DNA of 64,000 nucleotides from assembly GCA_029204225.1 (NCBI GenBank), contig CM055096.1, positions 65,942,370-66,006,369 on the forward strand, written 5' to 3'. The stretch is from Diphasiastrum complanatum. Taxonomy: Eukaryota > Streptophyta > Lycopodiopsida > Lycopodiales > Lycopodiaceae. Shown one piece after another: positions 49,101 through 59,935 of the stretch; positions within the stretch are counted from its first letter, which is position 1; each line of letters opens with the position of its first letter. Made by a program: the position numbers and the translations under genes. The notes beneath the pieces were generated by a model. The model was not told the DNA's origin. It searched no databases and worked only from the letters and a program-made list of their open reading frames with translations.

Positions 49101-51077
49101 ACTTGGTGGAGGGCATTTTTACGAGATGAGACACATCCTTGTTTTGCTACTAAGTACTTGGACAACCTTTCAAGAGTTTATTAGGGAGGCTATCATTGAT
49201 CCATAGTAGCTTACTCAACAACGGACCTGTTTTGTAGCTTGACACAGACAGGTACACTACATGCACATGGGCACAAGTTCTTGGACCTTTCTTACCTCTT
49301 TCTTGGCATACATACAGAGGAGATTATCTCCCATTATATGGCCGGATTGAGGGGACCCACTTAGGTATGATGTTGCTTGCTTATGGCCAACCGCACTTGG
49401 TATGGCTATGCCTTTGGCTTCTACTTTGGAACATAAGTATACAAAACAATATATGCCCATGTCCTCGGCACCCAGGTTTTCCGCATTTGGACTTTAGCAT
49501 AGCTTCACCTTTCTATTATTCATGAGGGACAAAGGCATGTGTTTCATACAGCTGATTTTTGGGGAGATTATCAGCCTATGTCCAGGAAGCAATTTGTTAA
49601 GAACCTCTCAAAGACTTATTATGCAGCTTTACTTTGAGTGCATGAGGTAGATATACATAAAGCATCAACACCAACAGACATTTTCCAGGAAGCCAGTGAC
49701 TTGTTACAAAAGATCCAACATGTGTTTGAGGAGCCACATACATTACAACCATTGCAAAATGTGAATCATGATGATGATCTATTCCCAGGCACAGTTCCAG
49801 TTTCTATAGCACCTTACTATATGACCAGGAATGAGCAGGCAGAGAAAGGTAGCTGATTTCAAAGAGGTTTGACAGTTCCTAGCAAAAGTCCATTTAGAGC
49901 TGCAGTTTACTTGTTGACAAGAAATATGGAACTAGGAAGTTATACATTGATTGTCCAGCCCTAAACAAAGTTACTGTGTGGGGTCCGATATCCTATACCC
50001 ATATGTATAATTTCATTGATCAGTTGGAAAACCTTCCAAGCAAATTTGAAGGCAACATCTAGTAAATAAACTTTTAAATAATCTAAATCTTGAAACACAA
50101 GAGCTCTATCATGGTTTGGAATCTCGATTTTGTAGCTACAAATTCTTGGCACATGATGACACAATTTGGGGCAACTTATATATATAACTAAATTCGGTCC
50201 AAAAGCTACATGCCTAAAATTATGCAATATGGTTGTTACGAGTCTCTGCTTTTGAATGAGGAACGTATACTTACGAAGGTTTAAGGTCAATAAATAGATG
50301 ATGCAGTGTATAAAATAAAGGGCAAAGAAAATTTGGACGGTGCTTCCCTTGCCAAGAGCAATCCAATATTTCCCAAGGAAGATAAAGCAATAGCTCTAAC
50401 AAGTGTGAAGATTCAAACACTACCAGAGGACGCGTCTACCCTGACTTACTTGTTCACAAAGAGGGGTGTTGAAAACCCTGTGCTTGCCAAATGTATCAGC
50501 CAATCCTGTGGTGCAACGAAATACCCCTCCAAATCCCACATCCTCTCCAAATACATAGGACCTACATCAATCAATCGCATTTGGCAAGATAAGTCTCGAT
50601 TCCGTCCGAACAAGCATCCATTTACAAATAATAAAGCATTTTCTACTTCAAGAAATTTTTTACCAGCTTTTTGCTCTGACCCGAATTCCGTAAAATAAAT
50701 TCAGCTTCCGCATCCTACAGGCTTTCATCATGCAGGATTGCCAAACTGAGAAAAGACAAGTATTACAAACCATAGATGAAGTAACAAATATCTTACTATT
50801 GGAATCACCTTGGATCCGAATCAAGTGCTATGTACAAGGCGTCGTTGATAGCTGAGCACAGATTGATGCGCTTCTTGCCGCCGCTCTCAACACTACTATG
50901 AACACTCGCTTTGGCGTCATCCACTGCGGTGGCAATGGAACGATTTTGCCAACCGCAGCTGCAAAGCAATCTATTCAGAAACTGGGATTGATCCTTCAAT
51001 CTTCTGATTGCTTGCGACGGAGAAGCTCTTGCGAAGAAAGCCATGGCTGTCTGTGCTGCTACTGCTGCCGCCCTCAC
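37110..51077 (-). CDS. BCKDHB: Branched-chain 2-oxoacid dehydrogenase E1 beta subunit, mitochondrial
   Basis: Thirteen minus-strand exons, all with GT-AG borders and consistent phase: 51077-50809, 50561-50450, 47285-47250, 44215-44156, 42262-42205, 42072-41975, 41818-41729, 40163-40095, 39948-39862, 39587-39492, 37626-37549, 37395-37309, 37145-37110. They total 1176 nt, giving 391 residues plus TAG. Residues 1 to about 50 ([20 protein letters not shown], Arg-rich, no acids at first) form a likely mitochondrial presequence. Then come the transketolase-like pyrimidine-binding domain ([28 protein letters not shown] with the Glu expected to contact thiamine diphosphate at residue 126, [17 protein letters not shown]) and the C-terminal transketolase domain ([62 protein letters not shown]). 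The family subunit pairs with E1 alpha to decarboxylate 2-oxo acids from Leu, Ile and Val in the matrix. No stop, frameshift or missing block was seen. The start is the first Met of the exon-1 frame. Confidence 0.95.
37627..39491 (-). other. Intron 10 of the E1-beta gene
   Basis: 1865 bp between exons 10 and 11. No transposon domain was recognised. It contains a perfect 16-bp palindrome at 38981-38996 (CACGTTCCGGAACGTG) and nearby TTCCCGGAACG, which resembles the GGAAC-rich material in intron 4. The 118-codon plus-strand frame at 39192-39548 runs antisense through exon 10 and is not a gene. Confidence 0.8.
40164..41728 (-). other. Intron 7 of the E1-beta gene
   Basis: 1565 bp between exons 7 and 8, with a donor of GTATCT and an acceptor of TTTCAG. 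Nothing recognisable lies inside. Confidence 0.8.
43020..43800. repeat. GGAAC-rich minisatellite inside intron 4
   Basis: Within intron 4 (42263-44155), 43140-43520 is a degenerate array of AGGAACAGGAACTT-type units. It is flanked by inverted GTTCC/GGAAC text: TTCCTAGGAATGGTACGGAAC on the left, and GGAACGGCCGTTCC, TTAGGAACGGTACCATAGCC on the right. The mirrored edges suggest one palindromic or foldback element with an expanded core. The minus-strand frame through it (repeats of Phe-Leu-Phe) is an artefact. Confidence 0.75.
44216..47249 (-). other. Intron 3 of the E1-beta gene
   Basis: 3034 bp between exons 3 and 4. Short plus-strand frames (44742-44960, 45186-45392) are unrecognised and the stretch has no identifiable transposon domain. 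Confidence 0.75.
48590..49990 (+). pseudogene. Ty3/gypsy gag and RT-start fragment in intron 2
   Basis: Plus strand, antisense to the host gene, within intron 2 (47286-50449). Gag traces: [17 protein letters not shown] (near 48595), [13 protein letters not shown], and in another frame AGKLLGGG-like text near 49090. The protease/RT junction is at 49640-49990: [40 protein letters not shown] and SPFRAAV. It is broken by many stops, with the protease proper not legible and RT ending after the first motif. It is a probable old insertion that lengthened this intron. Confidence 0.75.
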
Positions 51078-51196
51078 ACCATAGGCTGCTGCTGCTGCAT
51101 AATGAAACGCTCTTAATAGTTACTCAAGTGATTTATCGCCATCGCGAAGAAGATGGAATCAGATTCATCCTCTCCACAAACAACGATCCTTTGTGG

Positions 51197-51242
<46 letters not shown>

Positions 51243-51300
51243 CTATCTCTCATTCGTATCTTTGTCATATATATATGTATGTATGTATGTATAAAGATGT
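51078..51300 (-). promoter_or_regulatory. Upstream region of the E1-beta gene
   Basis: Minus-strand upstream sequence: a GA array (51239-51199) about 120-160 bp before the ATG, then a TATATATAT run at about 51277-51267 beside a GTAT/ATAC repeat at 51277-51292. The TATA run is placed about 190 bp from the ATG, so the GA array would fall in or near the 5' leader. The transcription start cannot be fixed from sequence alone. Confidence 0.4.
51199..51239. repeat. (TC)n microsatellite upstream of the E1-beta gene
   Basis: About 41 bp of TC, which is GA on the gene's sense strand, upstream of the start codon. Confidence 0.95.
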
Positions 51301-52435
51301 ATGGGGCCAAATGGATAAGGATAGGAGATGAGGAGATGTCCACATTACATCATTGCTCCATGAGCAACTCCCTCTAGTTCTCCACAAAGCTTGGGATATT
51401 GATATCCCAAGATGCCGTTCAAGCGGATTTTGAATGGATGCACAATGGTATCGGGTAGTTGTTGAATTCATTGTGGAGCTGGCCTTGTTGCCAAGAAATG
51501 GTTTTGGAATTCGTCTACGTTTTTTGGGTCGATTGTTGAATCCACAATAGTTGTCGAGCTAGTCTTGTTCCAAGTAATGAATATGAAATTCACAAAAGTG
51601 AAGAAGGGGACTTCACCCATATCGGCACTTCCATCTATGAAGTGTCTGCAATGGAAAAGGAGTTAGTGCAAACCGCCATGGCGCAGGCACGAAATGTGTG
51701 ATTCGCGCTTGCAGCTGCCCCGGTCCTCCCTAGCTTCTGAGGGATCACAGGGTGGCAGAAATATGCCCAATGGAGGAGTGTCTCCCTAAAACTCCACACC
51801 AGGAGATCCTCTCTAAAGTTTCGGCTTTTGATACAAAGATGGCGTCTTCCTCGCCTACTATGGTTATATAGGACTCTCCTACATTGCCCTTACTGGCCCT
51901 TTGGATGGACTACTCGAAAGAGGCATATCTTGCCCTTTTGGATGGACTACTTTCAACTGACATGGCCTCTGATCTGTTATCTCCCTCGTCGCATCAGCTG
52001 GCTCATCAGTTGATTCAATTGGATGAGAATCAAGGTCTTGAAAGGAATATTTCCTGGCTCTAGGGGTCTACATGGACTTGCCCTACTACACACCCAGTTT
52101 TCAGTATTCAATTGCCAAAAACATCTCCTCTCTACTCAGCCACCGGGGCTAGGGGGTGACGCGGATTGGGGATTGACTTTTAGTTTCTACTTGGTTGGGT
52201 GATGTGGTTCCATAGCACTTATTTGGTGCATGCAACAAGATTTTAAGAATCTACACATGGCGATCCTTATAGTGGTATTAGAGCCTGGTTTTGTGTCGAT
52301 CAAAAGGTGGAGACACTTTTTGCTTTTTTACAACTTTTTGGTAGTACTTCCTTGTTTTTTTTTCTTGGTAGTGAAATTGACTTCCAAGTAAGTGGCTTCT
52401 CATGATCTTGATTGTCTTTGACCTAAAGATTAGTG
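51301..52435. other. Unassigned stretch with a weak LTR hint
   Basis: It contains an imperfect palindrome at 51390-51411 (CTTGGGATAT then ATATCCCAAG), a loose ~65-bp tandem duplication (51461-51520, 51531-51592) and a primer-site-like TGGTATTAGAGCC at 52273-52285. The last could mark the end of a degenerate 5' LTR, but there is no partner or coding sequence to confirm it. Confidence 0.35.
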
Positions 52436-53599
52436 TTATGGATGTTCTCCATAGCCGTAATTGCAAATTACTCGATTTTTTATGACTTTTATGGTTTTTC
52501 GACTTTTATTCACTGTTTTGGCTTGAAATTCATCGAATGTATTATATGTTAATGGTTTTCAAGATAGCACTTGATGTTTTTCATGTTGGATTATTCTCCT
52601 ACTAATCGACTAATCAACATTTTAATCTTCATCCAATTGTTATCCAGACTTGCAGATTTCTTCGTGTACTTACACAGTCTGCATAACTACTCGGAAACGG
52701 CTCACAGTGTCGGCATTTTTTGGGGTTTTCATCTTTTGGTATTTTCTCTCACTTCGACTTTTTCGCAAAATGCCAGATGCCTCAAATGTTAAGGAAATGA
52801 CATTGGCGAAGACCTTCGCATTATTCACATTTTTCGCATGACAATTTATGTTCATTTCTGCAGAGTGACAGTTTACGTTCAAATCTGCAGACTGTTTACG
52901 ATCAAAGCCACCGACTCGCATTAATTCATCAAGAAGGTAATTTTTGAGAAGTCCTAACTGGATGGATGCCAGCACATCACAGTCAACTGGATGACGCATT
53001 TGGCGACCTAATTGCTTAATATAAATAGTTGTTATATTCCTACATCATAAGATTGAAGCATGAAGATCAATCATCAAGTATTGAATAGTTAGTGTTCTCT
53101 CTCAAGCCTGCAGGCTTGAACACTTTTGAGCATTCTAGCTTAGTTCCTTAGAGTTGATTAGAGATTGTTATTGCGCTTACTACTTATTAGTAGTTACACT
53201 TAATTCAGACTTATATTTAGTCGCTCATAGATAGCTTAGAGTACGCGGCTTTGATTTACAACTTGTTGTACTCATTTACATCTGATTACGTTCAGCTTCA
53301 TCTCAGAATGTATGCATTTCTATAATTCTTCGCGACTGATTATTTGTCTGATAATTCAATGCTTTAATGTTTGGCTGCGTAATCAATGTAGTACTAATGA
53401 TTCAAAGTTAGTTACTATAAGATCGAACGTGATTTCTATCACTATTGTTTTGTTTGAAATTGATAGGCGTAGTCATGCATAGAGAAACAAGAAGATAATT
53501 TATTCTGTTTTTTTGCGCACGATAAGTCTTAATTCTTGTCGTTCGAATTCTTTTTAATCGATTCTATTCGACCTATCTTTTATACACCTCTTTTCACCA
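52436..53599 (+). repeat. Probable 5' LTR of a copia element
   Basis: It ends ...TTTTCACCA at 53599, immediately before the primer site. There is a TATA-like TTAATATAAATAG near 53017-53029. The 3' part (TTTGGCTGCGTAATC, TTGATAGGCGTAGTCATGC) matches the LTR at 24353-25285 on the opposite strand. The upstream border, perhaps at a TGTTATG at 52434, is uncertain. Confidence 0.6.
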
Positions 53600-53611
53600 T
53601 GGTATCAGAGC
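53600..53611 (+). promoter_or_regulatory. Primer binding site (tRNA-Met)
   Basis: TGGTATCAGAGC follows ...CACCA directly. This is the canonical plant copia primer site and fixes the element's orientation and LTR end. Confidence 0.88.
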
Positions 53612-53762
53612 ATTGATTTTTCAAGGCCTAATACTATATCAGAGCGCAAGCTCTTATACTTGATATATTTTGCGATATCAAATTATTTTTTGATTTTGGG
53701 TATCAGATAATAGATTTTCACAGCACGGTATCTCTCTTAACGTCAACAAACTAAAGTTCCAA

Positions 53763-56700
53763 ATGGATTCTCAACGTAAAGCTGGTCTTATCGCAGACAA
53801 GTTGAATGGATCCAATTATCATTTATGGAGATTTAAGATGAAGATCTTCTTAATCGCCAATGAGTTGTGGGATGTTGTTATAGGTATCGAAGTAAAGCCT
53901 GAAGACGACACAGACGACTCAAAGTGGAAATCGAAAGATGGTAAAGCTTCCGCGCTTATTATCCTCAATATATCAGATACTCAGATTAGCCACGTAGCTG
54001 AAGACAAAACTTCGAAAGAAGTTTGGGACATCCTGAGCTCACTATATGATGTGAGAGACGTAACTACCAAGTTGCATCTTTGAAGGAAATTCTTCACACT
54101 CAAGATGTTGAACAATGATTCTCTTCAGAATCATATTAACCAGTTTAAGAATTTCTTGCAACAGATGGCCGCTGTCGGATCAGTCATAGATGATCAAGAC
54201 GCAATTATGACATTGCTTTCAAGCCTACCCTCTACATATGAGAACTGGGTGATGATCATCACGACACACTCAGATTTGACTCTTACCAGAGTTATTACTA
54301 TGTTGTTGCAAGAAGATAATCGAAGAAGTCAAGACACTTCGTTTACCTCTTCGTCTCATGCTCTATATGTCAACAAGGGCTCAAAATGACAGAAGCAGAA
54401 AAGCTCTAAGCAGTCTACACCAAATCATAAACAGACTCAAAGTCGAGAACAATCATCAAATCCACGTTCGTCGAAAAAGAAGAAGTTTTGCAGGTATTGC
54501 AAATGCCATAACCATGAGATCCAGGATTGCCGAACTCCCAAAGCGAAGAATGCAGCCAAGCAACCTGATCAACAAGCAAATACAGTTACAACATCTCCTG
54601 AAGTCAAAATGGACGAAGGCACTTTTATGGTCAAAGACAAAAAAATGAATCCAGATGATTCGTGGTTTTTGGATTTCGGAGCTACTCAACATATGACCAA
54701 TCATCGTGAGATTTTCCATTCTTATATGCCTTACAACACGAAGAAGTATGTTCATCTTGGTGATGATAGCACTCACACTATCGAAGGTGAATGTACTGTA
54801 AGATTAAGATTCCAACATGATCAATTCAAACTACTGACAAAAGCCTTGTATGTTCCTAGACTCTCTACAAATCTGTTATCAGTAAGTAGAAATACCGATT
54901 TAGGTCATAAAGTAGAGTTTGAGTCTGATCTATTTTGAACATGTCCAGACAATCCCTAGCACTTGATCTCGAGTATCCTTCTGGCAAAGTCGATCTCCCT
55001 GTCTACCATAGCTGCATTCTTGGAAAGCAGACTAATTCCTTTTAGATCGAGTCATAGACATGCAGCAAAAGGTCTGTTAGATGTTATTCATTCAAATATA
55101 TGTGGACCTATGAAAACTCCATCATTGCTAGATGCAAAGAATTTTATTACCTTTATTGACGAATTCTCTAGAAGAACAGTTGTTTACTTCATTAAGCAGA
55201 AATCAGAGGCTTATATTAAGTTCAGACAATTCAAAGAGCGTGTAGAAAATCAAACTGACAAATGAATCAAAGCATTGAGGGCCAACAGCGGGCGAGTATA
55301 TATCTCCACCGAATTCAAGGAATACTGCCTTAACAACGAAATTGAGCAACAATACATTACCTCATATTCGCCTCAGTCAAATGGTCTTGTTGAGAGAAAG
55401 AACAGAATCTTGGTCGAATCGGCAAAGTGCATGTTATCACGTGCGTCACTTCCGAAGTCCTTTTGGGCTGAAGCTATTTCAACAACAACCTATATTCAGA
55501 ACAGATGTCCTACTAAGGGTCTCTCAGACACAACACCATTCGAAGTTTGGATAGGTACCAAACCTTCTTTATCAAACTTACGAGTTTTTGGATGTACTGC
55601 TTATGCGCAGATTCCTCCTGATCTCAGGAAGAAGCTCGACTTCTAGAGTATCAAATGTATTTTCATCAGCTACACTACTGCAGATCAAGCTTACAAGTTG
55701 TTCAATCCCATCGAGTCAAAGATATTCACTAGCCAGGATGTCATCTTCATCGAAGATCAGTTTATCGACCTCAAGGAAAAAGGCAAACCTGTCTGACTCA
55801 TCTGACATATTGAACTTCGATATTCTTATTGAAGGTCCAAGCTCATCTACTTTCAATGAACAACATATCAATGGTGAATTCGAAGATGATGATGTTGCAA
55901 TTCAGCAACTACAGTATGATGAAAATGATCAACTTGCTCTATTCCCCAGAAGATCATCAAGAACTAGCAGACCACCTATTAGGTATATCGATGAGTCTGC
56001 AGCCTACCTTGTTCAAGAGCCAACGACTGTCGAAGAGGCACTCAGTCAGCCCAATTCAAATCTCTAGAAAGAAGCTATGGATAAAGAGTATTCATCTCTT
56101 ATCAAGAACCAGACATGGACGATTGTCGATTTACCTGCTAGCAGAAATGTAGTTGATTGCAAATGGATTTTCAAATTCAAGTACTCAACGTCAATTACAC
56201 TTTTGTTGTTGCAACAGATTTGGAAATACATCAAATGGATGTACAGACAGCATATCTTAATGGAGATATCGAAGAAGACATTTACATGGTGCAAACCGAA
56301 GGTTATATTATCAAAGGTAAACACAATCATGTGTGTAAACTCCATAAAGCACTTTATGGCTTAAAGCAAGCTGCTCGAGCATAGTTTCAATGGACCAATA
56401 CTTTCCTTATTGATCACGGCTATAAACCAAACTGTTCATATTCAAATGTTTACTTCAAGACAATGCAGCAGTCTTTTATCATTATTACTCTATACGTAGA
56501 CGACACATTGCTCTTCGGCAATAGTATCGATCTGATAAAAGAAGACAAATCAATGTATCTTCCGAATTCGACATGACCGATTTGGGCAAAGCTCATTTCT
56601 GCCTTGGTATTCAAGTCCACAGAGACAGAAATCGAAAGTTGATCTACATTACTCGGTAGAGGTACATCTACAATATGTTAGTTAGATATAATCTGGTTAA

Positions 56701-56984
56701 TTGCAAGTTAGCTCTCTCACCAATGGAACCAAGTCTCAAATTGTCAAAGGACCAGTGTCTCTGAACAATGGAAGAGAAGGAGCAAATGCGTGAGTATCCT
56801 TATCATTTGATAATAGGATCTCTTATGTACGCAATGATCTATACCAGGCTAGACATAGCTTTTGCGGTCAGCTCCCTAAGTTAATTTATGACTAACCCTG
56901 GTATAACACATTGGAAGGCTCTTATCAGAGTCATGAGATATCAAAACTTCAAGAATGGATATATGGTTCATCTCAAAGGTTTCC
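53763..56984 (+). pseudogene. Ty1/copia gag-pol, 3' truncated
   Basis: Gag starts at an ATG at 53763: DKLNGSNYHLWRFKMKIFL, NISDTQISHVAEDKTSKEVW and INQFKNFLQQMAAVGSVIDD. A knuckle FCRYCKCHNHEIQDC (54487-54531) is intact CX2CX4HX4C. Protease WFLDFGATQHMTN (near 54664) has the Ser of D-S-G replaced by Phe. In integrase, VIHSNICGPM (near 55090) has Asn where the first catalytic Asp is expected, and LRANSGRVYISTEF (near 55275) lacks the usual T-D-G-G Asp, while NGLVERKNRI keeps the Glu. RT shows [18 protein letters not shown] and LYVDDTLLFGN (near 56495), with a deletion between the first blocks. RNase H starts (MTNPG, LKGFP) but is cut at about 56984. Stops at 54084, 54387, 54936, 55263, 55644, 55795, 56065 and beyond show it is dead. 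Confidence 0.9.
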
Positions 56985-57992
56985 CATATATGTTATTTAC
57001 TCGTGAGAAACAGAAATTGTATTGTGAAAATTGAGTTACAAGATTCAAAGTTAGATATATGAGTAACATATGTAGAGAGGATCTGCTATGTTGATGTATT
57101 GGATCATAGTGGACTCTTCTCTTATTTTAATCTCGTGGGATATACTATATGTTCTTGGTTATTAAGTATATATTGTATAGTTAAACCAGTCGTTGAACAA
57201 GTATTGTTTAAAATACTTACTTACACGTTAATAAGGGTGAAAGGATATCTTATTGACTCAAAGGGGATGATTTAGAAGATCTAAATGTGGGATACACTAC
57301 TATAACCGATACCGATACCTACACATGAGATTTCTGAATCATTAGCAGTTAACTTCAGTAGCTAGGTAACTCTCGAAGAAAGGTAATTGGTAAATGACTA
57401 GTGTGAAGAAAATTCACCATGAAATTGTTTGTTTTGATTTATAGTATTTATAAGATGCATAAGTTATGAGTCATCAAGATTCATCAATAAAAGTTATGTG
57501 CATAAAATATAGGAAATTCTTAGTATGGAGTATTTCTCAGTTGAGAAATAGACTCAATTCATTAGTGATTGTGTCCCAAAGAGCTCAATTGGACAATAGA
57601 TACTAACGATTTCAAGAATGACAATTGAGTTCATATGGAAAACAACAGGACTTAATATAGCTAAATTCAATTCTAGATAGCAATCTAAAAAAATATATAG
57701 TTAAAGATAATCTTCTATCTTTAATCACTTGATTGATCTTTGAATTGAATAACTTGTATTTCTATTAAGAATCTAATTTGAAAAATGTTCCTAAAGTCTG
57801 ATGACTTCTATGTTGGAAGAGATCTTGCAATAATTCTTATATCTTATGAGTTGTGTGTTGGACATATAATCCAATATTTTTTAATGATTAAGCATTTTTT
57901 AATATTTGATGATTCATAAGATATTAAATATATATGGTTGACAGATCATAAATAGATACTTAATTGTCATGAAAGGGTTATAAGAAAATGTG
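56984..57992. repeat. Dispersed repeat shared with 2925-4000
   Basis: A collinear, same-strand relative of the block inside the 1992-7885 LTR element. It begins exactly where the copia RNase H coding stops (ATATGTTATTTACTCGTGAG). No protein motif was recognised. 57993-58480 continues AT-rich and unassigned. Confidence 0.75.
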
Positions 57993-58479
57993 ACGATTCC
58001 GAGTTAAGAATGATGAGTAATTCTCGATCTTTTGAACGAGTCAAGAGATTAGATATATTATATGAAAAAACTTATTCTATTGATTTTATTGAGAATGTAT
58101 GTATCTCATGAGCATTCTCATAAAGTAAATTATTTTACTTGTGGAGAGTTTGCTCATTTCAATGGATGGTATTCTACTACACATTGTAGTCTATAAGTGC
58201 TTGTGTACAATTTTCAGCCTAGATCTCCGGTACTTAGGGGGACACACCAGTCTATTGAGATAAATGGTTGCTATTTTCTTGCATGAGATGCTAGGAATAG
58301 GGGCATTTAACTCAAGAGAGTATATGAGGTGAATTGAGTTACAACTGTTTGGATGTTGATAGATCTCATAGAGATTTTGGTAGGATGAATTGTTATGCCT
58401 TAGAATTTTAGACATTCTAAGGGTACCAAGAAGCATTTGTGAATTATCTACGAAAAATTGTAGACTATAATTGTTTATT

Positions 58480-58740
58480 TTTTAGCTTTGAGCTTTAGAC
58501 TTTTATAATCCACACATGACCAAAATCTCCCATCCTTCTTATCCTTAAGGAGAACGGGTGCTCCCCATGGTGATTTACTTGGTCTATTATGTCTCATCCT
58601 AAGGTTTGCCTAGCCACTTCCTCCTCTTCCTTTTGACTAAACCAATATGGTGGTACAAAAAATGGGGTGGCAATCAGACATTAATTCTATCCTATGGTCT
58701 ATTGACTGTGTGGGTGATAAATCATATGGTAATTGCTTAG
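58480..58740 (-). pseudogene. Ty3/gypsy RT N-terminal scrap
   Basis: The minus strand gives ATPFFVPPYWFSQKEEEEVA, RQT, then after a gap RPSKSPWGAPVLLKDKKDG and FWSCVDYKSLKLKA. This matches the start of gypsy RT, where the family pattern is PYR...E...V..LL..G.I.PS.SPWGAPVLLVKKKDG..R.CVDYR.LN. The frame shifts between the blocks and the fragment ends after the first RT motif. Confidence 0.8.
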
Positions 58741-59102
58741 GGAAAATGTCCCAGAACTAGTGTTTTAAATCTTGCATTAGTTGGTGCTCGTGATGAGAAA
58801 TTTCGGTGTTACAATTGAAAAACACGTTCACATTAGACTAATGAACAATATCACGGTGCAAACTAGATTTTAAAACAAGATGAAAATTTGTGATTGAAAT
58901 TATTGACTTTTTCCATTAGCCCAACCAAAGAAATCATCGGCGATGAGAGTACATCGGTCTCTCCAAAAAAAATTCATTTTTATCATTTACATCCTCAAAT
59001 ACCAATGAGTGATTTTAAAATCAATATCTAAAAAATTAGAATTATTATAAACACACTCATATCTTAGAATTACATCAGTACAGTCAAAATTCATGACATG
59101 AA

Positions 59103-59935
59103 AATTTAGTCGCTCGACATAATCCTACATTTGAAGCTCCAAATAAGCAATGTTTACATCCCATGTCTCCATGTTTGACCCTGAGGATAAGTGGACCATG
59201 TTCCTGTGATTGCTAGCCATGGTGGGCACTCGAAGCTTCTCCTCCACATTCGACTTCTTTGATTGCTTCTTGTATTTATGCTTCCCTTTGGCTAGCATTG
59301 CTTGATCTTCCGATGTGGGAAGTCGAGTTTTTACCATTTCACACCTTTGTTCCTCCTGTAGGATGATGCCATGAAGGTTTTCAAATGTTGGTAGTCTCTC
59401 CCTTGAAGCAATGCCACTTGCAAACATTTAAAAATTTTTGGGTAGGCCATTTATAGCTATGTGAACTAGCTCAACATCTCTTATTGGTTCACCAATAGCT
59501 GTTAACTGTTCTCGTAACTCCTTTATTCGTGTGAAATAGGACCCTATGCCCTCATTTTTCTCCATGTGAACACTTATGAGTTTGGTCCTCAAAAACATCA
59601 TTCGAGAGGGGTTCGCCATTTGAAACTGCGTTTTGAGTGCATCCCAAGCGCTTCTTCTGATACAGCTTCACTGATGTGGGCAATAACATGATCCTTCACT
59701 AACAAGTTTATGAAGGATAAGGCCTTCTGCGCCCTTTTGTCAAATGCACAAATATCGGCTAAAGTTGTAGTTGGCCGTTGTTCCACCCCAGTGACAATGT
59801 CCCATAGCTCCTTTTCCATGAAATTACTTTTCATTTTGAATTTCCAAATGCTGTAATTGGATACCCCGTCCAATCTACTAGCTTCTCCAAGCACGGATTC
59901 TCCCAATCCTGCCATTTCGCCAAAAATTGCTCCTA
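59103..59935 (-). pseudogene. Ty1/copia gag (same family as 7886-8720)
   Basis: The minus-strand start MAGLGESVLGEASRLDGVSN leads to YSIWKFKMKSNFMEKELWDI, then FINLLVKDHVIAHISE. After a frame change come MMFLRTKLISVHMEKNEGIG, YFTRIKELREQLTAIGEP and SGIASRERLPTFENLHGII. The block order and wording match the gag at 7886-8720, but the knuckle and all of pol are absent to the left. A frameshift at about 59610 and a stop near 59428 break the reading. Confidence 0.88.
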
